The translations under genes and the position numbers were made by a program. Shown piece by piece: positions 61,828 through 64,000 of a stretch of 64,000 nt of DNA. Numbering within the stretch: the first letter of the stretch is position 1; each line of letters starts with the position of its first letter. The stretch is from Nocardioides sp. CER19 (GTDB lineage Bacteria; Actinomycetota; Actinomycetes; Propionibacteriales; Nocardioidaceae), in contig NZ_JARVWS010000002.1 in the NCBI RefSeq assembly GCF_029846275.1, forward strand, positions 1,396,588-1,460,587. Reading direction: 5' to 3'. The notes beneath the pieces are model-generated. The model searched no databases, had not been told where the DNA came from, and saw only the letters and a program-made list of their open reading frames with translations.

Positions 61828-62253
61828 CTACGCCCGTCGATCGCTGGACATCGTGGCGCACAGCGCCCAGATCACGAACCCGTTGAACGTGATGATGATG
61901 ATGGACCAGAGCGGATATTGGGGGATGAAGGCGAAGTTCGCCACCGCGCTGATGACCGCGATGATGATGCCCACCACGTAGGCCCAGCCCTGGGCCATCA
62001 CGAGGCCGACGCCGGTCCCGAGTGCGATCAGCCCCAGAACCAGGTGGACCCAGCCCCACGTCGTCAGGTCGATCTCGTAGGCGTAGTTGATGCCGCGTAC
62101 GAAGATCGTGTCCTTGGCGAGCGCGGCGATGCCGTTCAGGATCTGGAAGACCGAGACCGTGGCGAGCGTGATCCCGGCGAAGAGGGTCAGCCCGTAGGCG
62201 AACGTGGGCGCGGTCGAACCGTCATAAGCCGCCGGCGACGTGTGAGCCGTCAT
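61828..62253 (-). CDS. DUF7144-type small membrane protein
   Basis: A 141-residue protein with four predicted membrane helices (about 18-42, 68-86, 88-108, 112-134). It fits the actinobacterial DUF7144 family by length, topology and segments such as FQILNGIAALAKDTIFVRGINYAYEIDLTTWGW and LIALGTGVGLVMAQGWAYVVG (by motif). Function unknown. AAGGAGATC lies directly before the ATG at 62253. Such proteins commonly accompany general stress genes. Confidence 0.75.
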   Translation of the reverse strand: MTAHTSPAAYDGSTAPTFAYGLTLFAGITLATVSVFQILNGIAALAKDTIFVRGINYAYEIDLTTWGWVHLVLGLIALGTGVGLVMAQGWAYVVGIIIAVISAVANFAFIPQYPLWSIIIITFNGFVIWALCATMSSDRRA

Positions 62254-62372
62254 GGCGATCTCCTTGCTGTTGGTGTCGGTACTCCGCCCCACGGTCGTCG
62301 GCCGCACGTGTCGCCGCACCACCCGTTACCGGTGATTCGGAGGACCGGAACGCCGGTGGGTACCGGGAGCTC

Positions 62373-62561
62373 ATGCGCGAGCGCGCGCGACGACGCACCT
62401 ATCTCGCCCTGATGGGCCTGTGCCTCGCCCTCTTCGTGCTCGCGTGGTCGGTGGTGCGGCTCTGGTCGCTCACCGCGGCGGTCGTCATGAGTCTGATCGC
62501 GGCCGTCCTGCCACCGATCGCCGTGATCGTCGGCAATCTCGGCTCGTCCGGCGGCGGCTGA
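62373..62561 (+). CDS. DUF3099-like small membrane protein
   Basis: A 62-residue protein: basic start MRERARRRTYLALMG, two hydrophobic helices and a GSSGGG end. This matches the short DUF3099 type (RRRRYL...; two helices). Function unknown. It lies immediately before tyrS on the same strand, 71 bp upstream. Confidence 0.7.
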   Translation: MRERARRRTYLALMGLCLALFVLAWSVVRLWSLTAAVVMSLIAAVLPPIAVIVGNLGSSGGG

Positions 62562-62632
62562 GTGCCGCCTCGCCGGACTCACTAGGCTGGGGCGCGCACC
62601 GATGCGAAAAACCTGTGACTGGAAGGCCTGTC

Positions 62633-63904
62633 GTGCCCATCGACCCGACCCTGCTGGACGACCTCGAGTGGCGCGGCCTCATCGCGCACTCCACCGACCG
62701 CGACGCGCTCGCCGAAGCGCTCGCCGGCGGCAGCGTCCGGTTCTACGTCGGCTTCGACCCGACGGCGCCGAGCCTGCACATGGGCAACTTGCTCCAGATC
62801 GTCACCGCGATGCGCCTGCAGCGCGCGGGCCACACGCCGTACGCACTCGTCGGTGGCGCGACCGGCATGATCGGCGACCCGCGCGACTCGGGGGAGCGCA
62901 CCCTCAACTCGCTCGACACGGTCAAGGACTGGGTCGAGCGCGTGCGCCGGCAGATCGAGCCGTTCCTCTCGTTCGAGGGCGAGAACGCGGCGACGATGGT
63001 CAACAACTACGACTGGACCGCGCCGCTCTCCGTCGTCGACTTCCTGCGCGACATCGGCAAGCACTTCCCGGTCAACCGGATGCTGGCCCGCGAGACCGTG
63101 AAGCGGCGCCTGGAGTCGGGGATCAGCTACACCGAGTTCTCCTACGTCCTGTTGCAGTCGATGGACTTCCTCAGCCTCTACCGGGACCACGGCGTCACTC
63201 TGCAGTTCGGAGGCTCGGACCAGTGGGGCAACCTCACCGGCGGCGTCGAGCTCATCCGCCGTGCGGACGGCGGCACGGCGCACGCCTTCGCCACGCCGCT
63301 GGTGACGAAGGCCGACGGCACCAAGTACGGGAAGACCGAGGGCGGAGCCCTCTGGCTCGACCCCGAGATGATGTCGCCGTACGCCTTCCACCAGTTCTGG
63401 CTCAACGTCGAGGACGAGAAGGTCGGCGAGCTGCTGCGCGTCTTCACGTTCCTGACGCACGAGGAGATCGAGGCCCTCGAGGAGCAGACGCGCGAGAAGC
63501 CGTTCCTGCGCGCCGGGCAGAAGGCGCTCGCCGACCACGTCACCACCCTCGTCCACGGGGCAGAGGAGACCGAGCAGGCGAAGGCGGCAGCGGCCGCGCT
63601 CTTCGGCGGGGGAGACCTCGCGACCCTCAGCGCCACGACGCTCGCGGCCGCCCTGCGGGAGGCCGGGGCGGTCACGGTGCCGGCCGCCGACGGGATGCCG
63701 ACGGTCGTCGACCTGCTCATCGCCGCGGGCCTGGCGAGCAGCCGTAATGACGCCCGCCGTGCCATCGGCGAGGGCGGCGCCTACCTCAACAACACCCGCG
63801 TGGAGGACCCCGAGGCCGTCGTGGCGAGCGACGACCTGATCGGCGGGCGCTGGCTCGTCGTACGCCGTGGGAAGAAGCGGTTCGCCGGCGTCGAGCTCGT
63901 CTGA
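62633..63904 (+). CDS. tyrS: tyrosyl-tRNA synthetase
   Basis: A 423-residue class I synthetase: IDPTLLDDLEWRGLIAHSTD, the HIGH-type PTAPSLHMGNLLQI near residue 44, GATGMIGDPRD, the tyrosine pocket with FSYVLLQSMDF and GGSDQWGNLTGG, the KMSKS-type motif KYGKTEGGALWLD near 231, and a C-terminal S4 domain (VVDLLIAAGLASSRNDARRAIGEGGAYLNN). GTG 62633 has GGAAGG six bases upstream; an in-frame GTG at 62615 is less likely. TAGGCT at 62583-62588 is the likely -10. Confidence 0.97.
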   Translation: MPIDPTLLDDLEWRGLIAHSTDRDALAEALAGGSVRFYVGFDPTAPSLHMGNLLQIVTAMRLQRAGHTPYALVGGATGMIGDPRDSGERTLNSLDTVKDWVERVRRQIEPFLSFEGENAATMVNNYDWTAPLSVVDFLRDIGKHFPVNRMLARETVKRRLESGISYTEFSYVLLQSMDFLSLYRDHGVTLQFGGSDQWGNLTGGVELIRRADGGTAHAFATPLVTKADGTKYGKTEGGALWLDPEMMSPYAFHQFWLNVEDEKVGELLRVFTFLTHEEIEALEEQTREKPFLRAGQKALADHVTTLVHGAEETEQAKAAAAALFGGGDLATLSATTLAAALREAGAVTVPAADGMPTVVDLLIAAGLASSRNDARRAIGEGGAYLNNTRVEDPEAVVASDDLIGGRWLVVRRGKKRFAGVELV

Positions 63905-63915
63905 GCCGCGGATAC

Positions 63916-63944
63916 ACCCCTGGAACTGGGCCCTGACCTGGGGT
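63916..63944 (+). terminator. probable terminator after tyrS
   Basis: ACCCCTGG (63916-63923) pairs with CCTGGGGT (63937-63944) with one mismatch, forming a stem 11 bp after the tyrS stop, followed by a TA/TG-rich stretch. It separates tyrS from the strong promoter at 63968. Confidence 0.5.
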
Positions 63945-63967
63945 TATGTGTGGGGTGGGTTGTGGAT

Positions 63968-63996
63968 TTGTGTGGTGGGGTGGGGTCGTCTAGTGT
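63968..63996 (+). promoter_or_regulatory. strong outward promoter, probably of an rRNA operon
   Basis: TTGTGT (63968-63973), 17 bp, TAGTGT (63991-63996), preceded by an unusually GT-rich tract (63945-63990). tyrS lies next to an rrn operon in related genomes, so the promoter probably drives 16S rRNA beyond the window edge. No rRNA sequence itself is visible. Confidence 0.5.
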
Positions 63997-64000
63997 TCTC

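Noticed and set aside
62602..63747. Plus-strand frame starting MRKTCDWKAC within tyrS
   Set aside because: Overlaps tyrS in another frame and has no domain; tyrS is certain.

Overview
This is a high-GC actinobacterial chromosome segment, most probably from Nocardioides or a close relative in the Nocardioidaceae; the genus is inferred from gene order and protein flavour, not from a search. Supporting signs are the very GC-rich codon use, frequent GTG starts, many stop/start overlaps (GTGA, ATGA), promoters with TAGxxT -10 boxes 6-7 nt before a start codon (leaderless mRNAs), and the conserved actinobacterial order hrcA-dnaJ-rsmE-HIT-phoH-ybeY-CNNM/CBS-(CDA-like)-era-leuA-recO-uppS-zur/znu-glyS-dusB-dgt-dnaG. 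No phage, insertion sequence, CRISPR array or integrase was seen.

Layout. 0-4.3 kb: the 5' end of a DUF3097 gene, a metallo-beta-lactamase-fold protein and the CIRCE-controlled hrcA-dnaJ-rsmE unit. 4.3-9.4 kb: an accessory patch (VOC protein, DUF222/HNH protein, nitroreductase, several tiny genes including one with a 12-bp minisatellite, a winged-helix protein and a lipoprotein). 9.4-13 kb: the conserved HIT, phoH, ybeY, CNNM/CorC and CDA-like run. 13-19.9 kb: a YkgJ/pentapeptide fusion, chorismate mutase, a tmsA-tmsB pair for 10-methyl fatty acids, a PPOX protein and a siderophore-interacting protein overlapping era. 19.9-30.8 kb: accessory genes (MDR dehydrogenase, DHA2 exporter, CorA transporter, flavin oxidoreductase, an rpf-like muralytic gene behind a c-di-AMP riboswitch, GNAT, acyl-CoA dehydrogenase, two paralogous septum-formation-type lipoproteins, a SigB/F-type sigma factor, a flavodoxin-like protein and a PPOX protein).

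30.8-38 kb: leuA behind a leucine-rich leader peptide, a two-component system, a voltage-sensor-like membrane protein, recO, uppS, a perfect 23-bp inverted repeat and a RidA protein. 38-41.3 kb: the zinc-uptake operon znuA-znuC-znuB-zur, reading leftward from a double Fur-family operator. 41.3-50.6 kb: glyS, a lipoprotein, dusB, a secreted SH3/M15-like protein, dgt, a hydroxyacid dehydrogenase, dnaG, a small PH-like protein and two convergent tRNA genes (Asn, and a CAU tRNA). 50.7-62.6 kb: an MFS transporter and a probable envelope/stress island (membrane protein, GH15 hydrolase, DUF1269, P-type ATPase, DUF6325, SHOCT, a large LuxR-type regulator, DUF7144, DUF3099). The window ends with tyrS, a terminator and a strong outward promoter that probably drives an rRNA operon.

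Nothing here is a clear new defence or biosynthetic system. The best leads are the regulatory structures (c-di-AMP riboswitch, leucine leader, double zinc operator, 23-bp inverted repeat) and the 52-62 kb island, whose P-type ATPase has a non-canonical transmembrane motif.
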